From positions 806,001 through 870,000 of the forward strand of contig NZ_NRRR01000001.1 of the NCBI RefSeq assembly GCF_016583765.1: a stretch of 64,000 nucleotides of DNA. The letters run 5' to 3'. Numbering within the stretch: the stretch's first letter is position 1; each line of letters opens with the position of its first letter. The notes beneath the pieces are model-generated. The model saw only the letters and a program-made list of their open reading frames with translations, had not been told where the DNA came from and did not search any database. Positions 53,257 through 61,553 of the stretch are shown in pieces. The translations under genes and the position numbers were made by a program. The stretch comes from Chromatium weissei. Lineage in GTDB: Bacteria > Pseudomonadota > Gammaproteobacteria > Chromatiales > Chromatiaceae.

Positions 53257-55068
53257 ATGAAAACTTCTCACTCGTTTAATTTCGCCGATGCGGCGCACAA
53301 GCTGGGAACTGCTTCTGCGCGAACATTGCGGTCGCTCGACTGGTCGTGGGCGACTCCGCATAAAAATTGGTTGCCACAGGTGCGCGCTGATGATGTGAAA
53401 GCCGACACCGTTGCTGCATTGACTGGCGCAATTGTGGTGCTGCCGCAGGGCGTGGCCTTTGCCACGATTGCGGGAATGCCGCCGGAATACGGTCTTTATG
53501 CGGGCATGGTTCCCGCGATGATTGCCGCGTGGTTTGGTTCCTCACGACATCTGGTGTCTGGACCGACAACGGCCGCCTCGGTCGTCTTGTTTTCTGCGTT
53601 ATCGGCGATGGCGCTGCCGGGTTCACCGGATTACGTGGTGCTGGCGTTGACGCTCACCTTCATGGTCGGCGTGATGGAATTGGCGCTGGGATTTGCGCGA
53701 ATGGGCGCGTTGGTTAACTTTATTTCGCATTCGGTGGTAGTGGGTTTTACCGCTGGCGCGGCAGTGCTGATTGCAGCGAAACAGTTAAAACACTTTTTTG
53801 GTGTGGAGATGGATAGCGGCGGCAATCTGCATGAAATTGTGTGGCAATTCATGGGTCATGTACTGGAGATCAATCCAGCCGCCACGCTCGTCGCGGCGGT
53901 CACGCTCGGAATCGGCATCGCCTGCAAACGCTGGTTGCCGAAGATTCCTTACATGATCGTCGCCATGATTATCGGCAGTCTGCTGGCGCTGGGTCTGACG
54001 GATTGGCTGGGTGCGGCGCAAACCGGCATTGCCACGGTGGGCGCATTGCCAGCGACCTTGCCGCCGTTTTCAGCGCCGTCATTGACGTTGGAGCACATTC
54101 GTCAACTGGCTCCATCGGCATTGGCGGTCACGCTATTTGCATTGACCGAGGCTGTATCAATTGGACGGGCGCTCGCTGCTCGCGGTGGTTATCGCATTGA
54201 TGGCAATCAGGAATTCATTGGACAGGGTTTATCAAATATCGCTGGTTCATTCTTTTCCGGTTATGTCGCAACGGGTTCATTTAATCGCAGCGGAGTGAAT
54301 TACGAAGCGGGTGCGCGCACACCATTGGCGGCAATTTTTGCGGCATTCATGTTAATGGCAATTGTTTTATTGGTTGCGCCTTACGCCAGTTATTTACCTA
54401 AAGCAGCAATGGCGGGAATTCTGTTTTTAGTGGCATGGAATCTAATTGATTTCAAAGAGATTCGTCATATTCTGCATTCATCAAAACGTGAAACCAGCGT
54501 ATTAGCGGTAACCTTTTTCTCGGCGATTTTTTTGGAATTGGAATTTGCGATTTTTGCCGGCGTATTGCTGTCATTGGTGCTTTATTTAGATCGCACGTCT
54601 AAACCGCGCATCGTCAGTCTTGCGCCCGATCCGCGTGCGCCAAATCACGCCTTTTCCAGTTCGCCGGATGTGCCACAGTGTCCGCAACTGCGCTTTTTAC
54701 GCATTGATGGTTCACTGTTTTTTGGCTCGGTTGCGCATATCGAGCAGTTCTTTGATCGACTGCGCGTTGAACATCCACGGCAAAAGCATTTGGCGTTAAT
54801 TGCGAATGGAATCAATTTTGTCGATTTGCAGGGCGGACAGACGCTGGCGCGAGAAAGTGCACGACGTTTTGCCAGTGGCGGCGGAATGTATTTGATTAAC
54901 GTCAAACAAGGCTTGTGGGAAGAGATGGAGCGTTGCGGCTGTTTGGATGACACCGATGCGCGCAATGTGTTTCAGGCGAAAACTGCAGCAATTCGAGGCA
55001 TTTATCAGAAATTAGACAAAAGCGTTTGCGCTACTTGTGAGCGACGAATTTTTAAGGAGTGTAAATAA
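53257..55068 (+). CDS. SulP-family anion transporter with STAS domain
   Basis: A 603-residue protein: 10-14 membrane segments (about 45-440) with the SulP signature PQGVAFATIAGMPPEYGLYAG and LVSGPTTAASVV, then a cytoplasmic STAS domain (about 485-575). SulP proteins move sulfate or bicarbonate. The C-terminus ends with a Cys cluster (SVCATCERRIFKECK), four cysteines in 13 residues with a metal- or redox-site look. The ATG at 53257 is preferred over in-frame upstream codons inside the preceding gene. Its last codons lie inside the first operator of pucBA copy 2. Confidence 0.9.
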   Translation: MKTSHSFNFADAAHKLGTASARTLRSLDWSWATPHKNWLPQVRADDVKADTVAALTGAIVVLPQGVAFATIAGMPPEYGLYAGMVPAMIAAWFGSSRHLVSGPTTAASVVLFSALSAMALPGSPDYVVLALTLTFMVGVMELALGFARMGALVNFISHSVVVGFTAGAAVLIAAKQLKHFFGVEMDSGGNLHEIVWQFMGHVLEINPAATLVAAVTLGIGIACKRWLPKIPYMIVAMIIGSLLALGLTDWLGAAQTGIATVGALPATLPPFSAPSLTLEHIRQLAPSALAVTLFALTEAVSIGRALAARGGYRIDGNQEFIGQGLSNIAGSFFSGYVATGSFNRSGVNYEAGARTPLAAIFAAFMLMAIVLLVAPYASYLPKAAMAGILFLVAWNLIDFKEIRHILHSSKRETSVLAVTFFSAIFLELEFAIFAGVLLSLVLYLDRTSKPRIVSLAPDPRAPNHAFSSSPDVPQCPQLRFLRIDGSLFFGSVAHIEQFFDRLRVEHPRQKHLALIANGINFVDLQGGQTLARESARRFASGGGMYLINVKQGLWEEMERCGCLDDTDARNVFQAKTAAIRGIYQKLDKSVCATCERRIFKECK

Positions 55069-55103
55069 ATCTTGACACTAAAGGGTGTCAGACTAAACTA
55101 ACA
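55060..55103 (+). promoter_or_regulatory. Promoter with tandem PpsR/CrtJ-type operators, pucBA copy 2
   Basis: Two TGT-N12-ACA palindromes, 55060-55077 and 55086-55103, are separated by eight bases. TTGACA (55072-55077) and TAAACT (55094-55099) are 16 bases apart. The first half-site TGT is the last Cys codon of the sulP gene, so the operator overlaps its 3' end. Confidence 0.86.
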
Positions 55104-55202
55104 CTTGAGATGTCGCATTGAGTCGAAGTGCCTCACGCACCGAGTTGATTTGCGACATCATACTGACCATAAGGTCGAAAACTTTTTTTGGAGGCATCTG
55201 CG

Positions 55203-55352
55203 ATGGCTGACGTGAAAGTAGCAAATTTGTCCGGTTTGACTGATGAGCAAGCAAAAGAATTCCATGAGCATTGGAAACACGGCACTTGGAGCTGGGTGAT
55301 GATCGCGTGTGCTGTTCATGTGGTCACTTGGGTTTATCAACCTTGGTTCTAA
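55203..55352 (+). CDS. pucB: LH2-type light-harvesting beta polypeptide, copy 2
   Basis: A 49-residue beta chain: SGLTDEQAKEFHEHWKHG interface segment, one membrane helix with the bacteriochlorophyll-ligating His in CAVHVVTW, ending YQPWF. GGAGG nine bases before the ATG is a strong ribosome site. From SGLT onward it equals the copy at 20941 except for one residue. It is first in pucBA copy 2. Confidence 0.93.
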   Translation: MADVKVANLSGLTDEQAKEFHEHWKHGTWSWVMIACAVHVVTWVYQPWF

Positions 55353-55410
55353 AACCGTTTCGGTTTGAAAATTTTGGTTTTTGAAATTTTAATTTTTTCG
55401 GAGATTTCCC

Positions 55411-55665
55411 ATGCAAGTACCAGTCATGTTGGCCGATCCTTCTGTTGCCGCACCTAATCATCCTGAAGAAGATTGGAAAATTTGGACCGTTATCAATCCA
55501 GCAACTTGGATGGTTCCTTTCTTCGGCATTCTGTTCGTTCAAATGTGGATGATTCACAGTTACGCGCTGGCTCTGCCAGGTTACGGCTGGAAAGATTCCG
55601 TTCGTGTGAAGACTCCTGCGGCTGTTGTTGCACCTGCTCCAGTTGCTGCAACTCAAGCACAGTAA
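55411..55665 (+). CDS. pucA: LH2-type light-harvesting alpha polypeptide, copy 2
   Basis: An 84-residue alpha chain, residue for residue identical to the product of 20653-20907 on the other strand. Features: EEDWKIWTVINPATW, membrane helix with ligand His in MWMIHSYALAL, PGYGW, Ala/Pro-rich tail ending AATQAQ. It lies 58 bases after pucB. All nucleotide differences from copy 1 fall on synonymous positions. Confidence 0.93.
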   Translation: MQVPVMLADPSVAAPNHPEEDWKIWTVINPATWMVPFFGILFVQMWMIHSYALALPGYGWKDSVRVKTPAAVVAPAPVAATQAQ

Positions 55666-55721
55666 GTTTATTCACGATTTAAGCAGCAATCTCGTTGTGA
55701 TTATTCGAGAGTGCTGAACGA

Positions 55722-55782
55722 GCCGTCTTAACATTATTCTGATTTGACTGTGCATTCATTCAATTCGAGGTGTTAAGGCGGT
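55722..55782 (+). terminator. Long stem-loop after pucBA copy 2
   Basis: GCCGTCTTAACA (55722-55733) pairs with TGTTAAGGCGGT (55771-55782) apart from one G-T wobble, with a 37-base loop, followed by TTATTTTTG. A terminator or message-stabilising hairpin is likely. Confidence 0.6.
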
Positions 55783-55880
55783 TTATTTTTGTTTGTGTCT
55801 TTCCTTCCCGTCGGTATCTGCGACGTATCCCCTTAAACGCTTGCCTGAAACCGATGGATTTCATACCGCCGTCAATTTAG

Positions 55881-57014
55881 GTGAGAGTCATCGCAGTGCA
55901 GTTTTCAATTCTTGAACGTTGGCGCATTTGGCGCGACCGCAAATTAGCCAGTCCACAATTTCAACGCTGGGCAGCGGATTTTCCACTCACACGCTGGGAA
56001 GCCTCGCGTCGTGCACGCGGACTATTCGACATCACTGCTGGTTTTGTCTATTCCCAAATTCTTTACGCCTGTGTCGAGCTGGATTTATTTAATCGGCTTG
56101 CGAATGGTTCGCAAACTGCTGCTGATCTTGCAACACACATGGGCATGTCGCCAATTGCCGCAGAGCGATTATTACGCGCCGCAGTCGCTATTGATTTATT
56201 AGAACGCCGCGGTGAAAACCGTTATGGATTAGGCCGCTTAGGAATTGCATTGCCCGGCAATCCCGGTATTGCAGCAATGGTCAAACACCATCGAATGCTC
56301 TATCACGACATCGATGATCCATTAGCATTATTTCGTGGTGAACTCGGCGAAACTGAATTAAGTCGTTATTGGTCTTATGCCTGTTCTATTGATCCCGCTG
56401 CCGATGGAGACCAGCGCGTCGCCGAATACAGCACGCTAATGTCCGCATCGAGTGGTTTTGTAGCCGAAGATGCACTAGATGCTTATCCATTATCCGCGCA
56501 TCAATGTTTAATGGATGTTGGTGGTGGCGAAGGACGTTTTTTGCTGCAAGTCGCTAAACGCTGGCCGAACCTTAAATTGAAATTATTTGATTTACCGGCA
56601 GTGGTTGAACGCGCCGCCGCGCACTTTTCAACCATTGGATTAGCCAATCGAATTCAGGTGCACGGCGGCAATCTAAAAGCCGACGCATTGCCAAAAGGCG
56701 CAGACATCATTTCATTGGTACGCGTGATTCTTGATCACAATGACGATGGTGCAATGCATATTCTGCGTGCAGTCCGCGCAGCATTGCCACTCGGTGGAAC
56801 GTTATTGGTTATTGAACCCATGTCAGAAACACCCGGCGCTGAACCCGTTGGAGATGCGTATTTTGGGCTGTATTTGCTGGCAATGGGCAGTGGACGCACT
56901 CGACCACCGCGTGAATTAAAAGCGATGTTAACTGCAGCGGGATTCGATCAAATTCGCTTGGTTCGCACACGTCGTCCATTACAAACGCGATTGATTGCAG
57001 CGCGAGCAGCGTAG
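55881..57014 (+). CDS. crtF: Carotenoid O-methyltransferase (hydroxyneurosporene/demethylspheroidene)
   Basis: About 377 residues: N-terminal dimerisation helices (about 20-150), then a class I methyltransferase fold with motif I LMDVGGGEGRFLLQVAKRW and a catalytic-region ISLVRVILDHNDD as in plant-type O-methyltransferases and CrtF. It methylates the C-1 hydroxyl of acyclic carotenoids in the spirilloxanthin pathway. Two GTG starts are possible; 55881 is listed, and 55896 has an AGGTGA sequence upstream. It lies between the second pucBA and the LH1 unit, and no operator palindrome was found in front of it. Confidence 0.9.
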   Translation: MRVIAVQFSILERWRIWRDRKLASPQFQRWAADFPLTRWEASRRARGLFDITAGFVYSQILYACVELDLFNRLANGSQTAADLATHMGMSPIAAERLLRAAVAIDLLERRGENRYGLGRLGIALPGNPGIAAMVKHHRMLYHDIDDPLALFRGELGETELSRYWSYACSIDPAADGDQRVAEYSTLMSASSGFVAEDALDAYPLSAHQCLMDVGGGEGRFLLQVAKRWPNLKLKLFDLPAVVERAAAHFSTIGLANRIQVHGGNLKADALPKGADIISLVRVILDHNDDGAMHILRAVRAALPLGGTLLVIEPMSETPGAEPVGDAYFGLYLLAMGSGRTRPPRELKAMLTAAGFDQIRLVRTRRPLQTRLIAARAA

Positions 57015-57048
57015 TAAAAACACTGCGTCATCCAACGACGAATATCGC

Positions 57049-57092
57049 TGTAAATTTAGATTGACATCTATATTCGTTAAGCTAGACTGACA
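57049..57092 (+). promoter_or_regulatory. Promoter with PpsR/CrtJ-type operators, pufBBA
   Basis: One perfect TGT-N12-ACA palindrome (57049-57066) and, eight bases on, a degenerate copy CGT-N12-ACA (57075-57092). TTGACA (57061-57066) and TAGACT (57083-57088) are 16 bases apart, as in both pucBA promoters. Confidence 0.82.
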
Positions 57093-57170
57093 CTATACTA
57101 CTGGTTAGACAGGCGTGTTACTGTATGCCTTTGATCGGCAAGGCAAATACGCCAATCAGTATGCTAGTAC

Positions 57171-57261
57171 GACGGGAACACTGAAGGCTAACATTCCCGT
57201 CATTTGCTGGCTCGAACCGAGTGATTGATCACTTGGTCTGCACCGGATGATGACTGTCCGG
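57171..57261 (+). promoter_or_regulatory. Structured 5' leader of pufBBA
   Basis: The roughly 200-base untranslated leader holds three hairpins: GACGGGAA/TTCCCGTC (57171-57178 with 57194-57201), GTGATTGATCAC (57221-57232) and CCGGA/TCCGG (57243-57247 with 57257-57261). They may control message stability or translation. Confidence 0.5.
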
Positions 57262-57303
57262 CGCGTGAGAGACTCGACATAACACTTAAAGAGGCAACAC
57301 CAA

Positions 57304-57447
57304 ATGGCTAACGAAAAGAGCTTGACTGGATTGACTGACGCAGAAGCAAAAGAATTCAATGACTTTTTCACGCAAGGCATGTCAACGTTTATTGGCGTTG
57401 CGGTATTTGCTCATCTGCTGGCTTGGTTCTGGCGTCCTTGGCTGTAA
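57304..57447 (+). CDS. pufB: LH1-type light-harvesting beta polypeptide 1
   Basis: A 47-residue beta chain: [20 protein letters not shown], then one helix with the bacteriochlorophyll-ligating His in VFAHLLAW and the LH1-like end WFWRPWL. The first, interfacial His common in beta chains (EFH) is Asn here (EFN). GAGG precedes the ATG. It is nearly the same as the second copy 248 bases on. Confidence 0.93.
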   Translation: MANEKSLTGLTDAEAKEFNDFFTQGMSTFIGVAVFAHLLAWFWRPWL

Positions 57448-57458
57448 AATTTAAGCGT

Positions 57459-57495
57459 TGACAGATGATTTCCTAGGAATTTCATCACGCTGTCA
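57459..57495 (+). promoter_or_regulatory. Intercistronic hairpin between the two pufB genes
   Basis: TGACAG (57459-57464) pairs with CTGTCA (57490-57495), with an inner GATGA/TCATC stem closed on TTCC/GGAA. It lies 11 bases after the first pufB stop and may protect the upstream message from 3' decay. Confidence 0.55.
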
Positions 57496-57551
57496 CCACT
57501 TAATTCACTGAATCAATTCACGATAATCGTGTGAAATCTGAGGTTAGTTCA

Positions 57552-57695
57552 ATGGCTGATGTAAAAAGCGGCGCTGGCTTGACAGACCAAGAAGCAAAAG
57601 AATTCAATGAATTCTTCACGCAGGGTATGTCCTCATTTATTGGTGTTGCTGTATTCGCTCACTTGTTAGCATGGTTCTGGCGTCCTTGGCTCTAA
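57552..57695 (+). CDS. pufB: LH1-type light-harvesting beta polypeptide 2
   Basis: A 47-residue beta chain, identical to the first copy over most of its length ([20 protein letters not shown]), differing mainly in the first ten residues ([10 protein letters not shown]). The ligand His in VFAHLLAW is kept, and the interfacial His is Asn. GAGG precedes the ATG. A tandem duplication is inferred. Confidence 0.93.
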   Translation: MADVKSGAGLTDQEAKEFNEFFTQGMSSFIGVAVFAHLLAWFWRPWL

Positions 57696-57701
57696 GAGAC
57701 G

Positions 57702-57759
57702 ACAGACGCTAAAACGTTTTATTTTAGCGGGATGTATACCTTATCGGTGTCGTCCCGCT
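57702..57759 (+). promoter_or_regulatory. Intercistronic hairpins between pufB2 and pufA
   Basis: GCTAAAA/TTTTAGC (57708-57714 with 57722-57728) and an overlapping alternative AGCGGGA/TCCCGCT (57726-57732 with 57753-57759), the latter extendable by GACGACA/TGTCGTC. The two stems share AGC, so they could be mutually exclusive. Confidence 0.5.
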
Positions 57760-57782
57760 TCAAGTTTCTGGAGTTGTCACAC

Positions 57783-57917
57783 ATGCACAAAATCTGGCAG
57801 ATGTTTAGTCCCGCTCTCGTCTTAATGGCATTGACTGGGTTTCTTTTCGTATTAGGATTTACGATTCATTTCATCTTATTGAGCACTGCTGAATTTAATT
57901 GGCTTGCGGGCATTTAA
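57783..57917 (+). CDS. pufA: LH1-type light-harvesting alpha polypeptide
   Basis: A 44-residue alpha chain: [15 protein letters not shown], one helix with the ligand His in [12 protein letters not shown] and the LH1 alpha signature LST-x3-NWL ([13 protein letters not shown]). It ends soon after the helix, shorter than typical LH1 alpha chains. GGAG nine bases before the ATG supports the start. No pufL, pufM or pufC follows; a terminator and the convergent crtE come next. Confidence 0.92.
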   Translation: MHKIWQMFSPALVLMALTGFLFVLGFTIHFILLSTAEFNWLAGI

Positions 57918-57948
57918 TTCGTCCGTTAAAGCAAAACAATGCGGTGAT

Positions 57949-57976
57949 AAAAAAGGCAGCCTAGGCTGCCTTTTTT
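57949..57976. terminator. Bidirectional terminator between pufA and crtE
   Basis: Perfect palindrome AAAAAAGGCAGC-CTAG-GCTGCCTTTTTT: six GC-rich pairs, four-base loop and A/T flanks. It can terminate the puf message on plus and the crt message on minus. Confidence 0.93.
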
Positions 57977-57996
57977 ATTGCTGCGTCTTGAATCAA

Positions 57997-58866
57997 TCAA
58001 GCAGCGTATTGTGCAAGATTTTTCGGCATGATGTGACGTGATTCCGCTTTTAATACCTCAGCCAATTGTGCTGATCCTGGACAAGGCGGAATGGCATCAA
58101 TTGCACCTTTAACCAATTGCTGCAACCGTTCAATTGCACCATCAATACCGAGTTCGCCAGCGGCACTCGGACGATTTAACACGGCATCCCGTCCCACTGG
58201 CTTGCCCACTTCCTGCGCAGTGGCGGCAACGTCACGCAAATCATCCGCAACCTGATACGCCTCGCCAATGCGGTCGCCGACGATGCGCCATAAATCGGCA
58301 TCGGCTCCGGCAATTTGCGCGCCCGCAGCAGTGGCAGCGGCAAAGAGCGAACCGGTTTTGGTGCGATGATATTCCTCAACCGTGACACGCGGTTCGCATT
58401 CCCACGCTTGACCGGCAGTGATTCCGTAGGGCAATCCGACTGAACGGCTTACGGTGAGCAACAGTGGTGCGAGACGTTCTGGCGTATCGGCAAGACAACG
58501 TGCCAAATTCTCAAATGCAAGAATAATCAACGCATCACCCGCTAAAACCGCCAGCGGTTCGCCAAAAGCACGATGGACAGACGGAATGCCGCGCCGCATC
58601 GGAGAATCATCAAAACAGGGTAAATCATCGTGAACAAGCGAGGCACAGTGCAGAAGTTCAATCGATGCGGCGACTGCCTCGGCAGCAGTATCCAGTTGGT
58701 AGCCGCAGGCCGCTGCCACTGCAAGACACAACTTTGGACGGACTCGCGCTCCACCGGGAAAGACCGCATGACGAACAGCTTCAACCAAACGCGGGGGACA
58801 ACCCGCAATCGCCACATGATCTATGGCGTCGGCCAAGGCCTGCTCGATTCGTGTTGTGGCTCCCAT
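57997..58866 (-). CDS. crtE: Geranylgeranyl/farnesyl diphosphate synthase
   Basis: A 289-residue trans-prenyltransferase: first Asp-rich motif DDLPCFDDSPMRRG, second YQVADDLRD, and the signature KTGSLFAAA. It makes the C20 diphosphate for carotenoid (and bacteriochlorophyll) side chains; from sequence alone an ispA-type FPP synthase is possible, but its position after crtIB favours crtE. It begins 100 bases after crtB, and that gap has no clear PpsR palindrome. Confidence 0.88.
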   Translation of the reverse strand: MGATTRIEQALADAIDHVAIAGCPPRLVEAVRHAVFPGGARVRPKLCLAVAAACGYQLDTAAEAVAASIELLHCASLVHDDLPCFDDSPMRRGIPSVHRAFGEPLAVLAGDALIILAFENLARCLADTPERLAPLLLTVSRSVGLPYGITAGQAWECEPRVTVEEYHRTKTGSLFAAATAAGAQIAGADADLWRIVGDRIGEAYQVADDLRDVAATAQEVGKPVGRDAVLNRPSAAGELGIDGAIERLQQLVKGAIDAIPPCPGSAQLAEVLKAESRHIMPKNLAQYAA

Positions 58867-58966
58867 GCGTGTTCCTCGGTCACTGCTCAGTGATGTTTGA
58901 AATTGATGATTGTCAGTTTACAACAAGCCACTGAAACCACGAAAGGCGGTGCGACAGTCACTTGGT

Positions 58967-60049
58967 TCAATTCAGATCGCCGCAACGCACACTCAATGCA
59001 CGTTCACGTTCTTCGAGCAGCGCCAGCAATTCCAACACGCGCAACATTCCGCCGGAGCTTGCTGAATCAATCGACTGCTTGGGTGTCGCCTCAACGACAG
59101 CATCCACCAAAAAGCGTGTTTCCATCAGTGCTGGCGCGGAAATTTGCGGTGCAGTCACAATCGCTTTGCCGAGAATTGGTGCGAGCAATCCCAGTTTACG
59201 CGGCGCGGGTACGACTGCGCGGCGTGAAATCGAATCCAAACCCTGCCGTTCGACCTGCCGTCCAATCTCGGCGTACAGATACCGCGCTGCATTGATGCCA
59301 GCACGGCAACCAATTGACAAACCAGCAATTCCTGCATCGGAACGTTGATACAGCGTGTCCGCTGCATCGAGCAATCGCTGCACCACTGAAGCCAGCGCCT
59401 CACTAAATACCGGCTGTTTCAACCACGTATCAGGGTCAATGCCCGCTTCACGCATCCACTGTTTCGGCAAATACAGCCGTCCATTTCGCGCATCTTCGCC
59501 GACATCGCGGCAGATGTTGGTGAGCTGCATTGCCACGCCCAGATCACAGGCGCGAGCGACCAATTCCGCCGAACGTGCGCCCATCAATACGGCCATCATC
59601 GCGCCAACCGTGCCAGCAACCCGTGCTGAATAGTCATAAACGCCAGATAAATCGTCATAACAACGCCCTTGCGCATCCCATTCAAAGCCTTCCAACAGTG
59701 CTTCGAGCAGACGTTTAGGCATTGCACATTGCACGACAACAGTTGTCAGCGCCCGATCAACCGGGTCATCAATCGGACAGCCGTCGTAAATGCGGTCGAG
59801 GCGATGGTGCAGCATGGCGAGTGCGGCAGCCTGCGCCACGGGATCGCCATCGACGCAATCAATCGCATCATCGGCAATGCGACAAAACGCATAGAGCGCC
59901 ACTGCCGGATCACGGAATTTGTGCGGCAATAAAAAGGACGCGGCGTAAAACGAACGCGAGCCGTCACGCAGCAAATTCCGACAGACGTTGAGGTCTGCAA
60001 CTGCTTGATGACGGGTTGAGATGTTTAATTTAACAATAGGTTGAGGCAT
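58967..60049 (-). CDS. crtB: 15-cis-phytoene synthase
   Basis: About 360 residues: squalene/phytoene synthase fold with first Asp-rich motif RIADDAIDCVDG, second NICRDVGEDARNGRLYLP and SRSFYAASFLLP at the N-terminus. It condenses two GGPP molecules. The ATG at 60049 lies inside the last 20 bases of crtI, so translation is coupled; the frame opens further to 60124 without support. The C-terminus (about 310-360) is less conserved. Confidence 0.94.
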   Translation of the reverse strand: MPQPIVKLNISTRHQAVADLNVCRNLLRDGSRSFYAASFLLPHKFRDPAVALYAFCRIADDAIDCVDGDPVAQAAALAMLHHRLDRIYDGCPIDDPVDRALTTVVVQCAMPKRLLEALLEGFEWDAQGRCYDDLSGVYDYSARVAGTVGAMMAVLMGARSAELVARACDLGVAMQLTNICRDVGEDARNGRLYLPKQWMREAGIDPDTWLKQPVFSEALASVVQRLLDAADTLYQRSDAGIAGLSIGCRAGINAARYLYAEIGRQVERQGLDSISRRAVVPAPRKLGLLAPILGKAIVTAPQISAPALMETRFLVDAVVEATPKQSIDSASSGGMLRVLELLALLEERERALSVRCGDLN

Positions 60050-61529
60050 CAGGAACCACCGTATCGAGGACGCGAGCCGATGACAGAACACCGGGGACAC
60101 CAGCGCCCGGATGGGTTCCCGCACCGACTAGGTAAAGACCGTCCACCTCTTCGCTTTTGTTGTGTGGTCGAAACCACGCACTTTGCAAAAGGATGGGCTC
60201 AAGACTAAAACCGGCTCCGTGATAGGACAGCAATCTGTCCTGAAAATCTTGGGGCGTTGTCACCAGTGAAGTCACAATGTTGTCTTCTAAATTCGGCAAA
60301 ATCGTCTCGCTGAGATAGCGTGCAATTTTGGCGCGATAGGATTCGGCAATCGTTGCCCAATCCGTGCCACTGGCAAGATTCGGCACAGGCGCGAGCACAT
60401 AAAACGTGTCGCAACCCTCAGGCGCAAGACTAGAGTCAGTCGCCGTTGGGCGATGCAAATAAAGACTGAAATCTTCAGCTAACACCTTGTTGGTAAAGAT
60501 GTCGGTGATGAGTTCTCGATAACGGGGACCGAGCAAAATGGTGTGATGCTTGACATCGGAATACTGGCGCTTGGTGCCGAAATACCAGACAAATAAACCG
60601 CAGGAATACCGCGAGCGCGCCAGCCGTTTGTCCGTCCACCGTTTGCGTTTGGTGGTTGCCAGCAGCTTGTTGTAAGTGGTTGCCGCATCGGCGTTGGAGA
60701 CCACGACCGGTGCTGTTAACTGCTCGCCGGAAGTGAGACGCACTCCGGTTGCTTTACCATTTTCAACTGTAATTTCAGCGACTTCTGCTTTGTAACGCAG
60801 CGTAGCGCCCTGCCCTTCGATCAAACTGACCAAACCCTTGACGAGCGCACCGGTGCCACCCATCGCCGAATGGACACCCCATTTGCGTTCCAGAAAGGAA
60901 ATCAGCACATAAATGGCGGTAACGGTGAACGGATTGCCGCCGATGAGCAGCGGATGAAACGACAGCACCTGCCGAATGTACGGGTCTTTGATGTATTTCG
61001 AGACCATGCCGTAAACGGTGCGATAACTTTCCAGCCACACCATGTTGGGCACGATCTTCGCCATGTCCGTCCAAAAGGTGAACGGAATGTGTCCCAGTTG
61101 CTCAAACCCAACTTTGCACACTTCCTCGCTCATCTTCATAAAACGGTCGTAACCGTCGACATCAGCGGGTGCAAATTGCGCGATCTGTGCTTTCACGGCA
61201 TCGGGATCGCCATTGTAATCAAAGACTTTTCCGTCATCGAAGCGAATGCGATAAAACGGATTCATCAACTTCAGTTCAATTTCGTCCGCAAACACGCGAC
61301 CGCACAGAGACCAAAGTTCATCCAATAAAAAGGGTGCGGTGATGATGGTAGGGCCAGCGTCGAAGGTGAAACCGTCTTGCTGATGAACGTAAGCACGTCC
61401 GCCCGGCGCATCGAGACGTTCAAGAACAGTCACTTGGTAGCCGCGAGCGCCTAAACGCACCGCTGCGGCCAGACCGCCGAAACCGCTACCGATGACAATT
61501 GCGTGTGGTTTTTTCGAGTTGGAATTCAT
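60030..61529 (-). CDS. crtI: Phytoene desaturase
   Basis: A 499-residue flavoprotein: FAD-binding IVIGSGFGGLAAAVRLG, then GGRAY and FDAGPT, and the C-terminal CrtI signature YLVGAGTHPGAGVPGVL. It converts phytoene to lycopene or neurosporene. The ATG at 61529 is preferred; an in-frame TTG at 61559 lies within the operator/promoter. It is first in crtI-crtB, with crtE downstream. Confidence 0.95.
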   Translation of the reverse strand: MNSNSKKPHAIVIGSGFGGLAAAVRLGARGYQVTVLERLDAPGGRAYVHQQDGFTFDAGPTIITAPFLLDELWSLCGRVFADEIELKLMNPFYRIRFDDGKVFDYNGDPDAVKAQIAQFAPADVDGYDRFMKMSEEVCKVGFEQLGHIPFTFWTDMAKIVPNMVWLESYRTVYGMVSKYIKDPYIRQVLSFHPLLIGGNPFTVTAIYVLISFLERKWGVHSAMGGTGALVKGLVSLIEGQGATLRYKAEVAEITVENGKATGVRLTSGEQLTAPVVVSNADAATTYNKLLATTKRKRWTDKRLARSRYSCGLFVWYFGTKRQYSDVKHHTILLGPRYRELITDIFTNKVLAEDFSLYLHRPTATDSSLAPEGCDTFYVLAPVPNLASGTDWATIAESYRAKIARYLSETILPNLEDNIVTSLVTTPQDFQDRLLSYHGAGFSLEPILLQSAWFRPHNKSEEVDGLYLVGAGTHPGAGVPGVLSSARVLDTVVPDASTYC

Positions 61530-61553
61530 CTGAAGAATGTTAGAAGTCGCGAG

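Noticed and set aside
58867..58966. PpsR/CrtJ operator upstream of crtE
   Set aside because: TTGT-N6-ACAA is present, but no TGT-N12-ACA pair; crtE is probably read from the crtI promoter.
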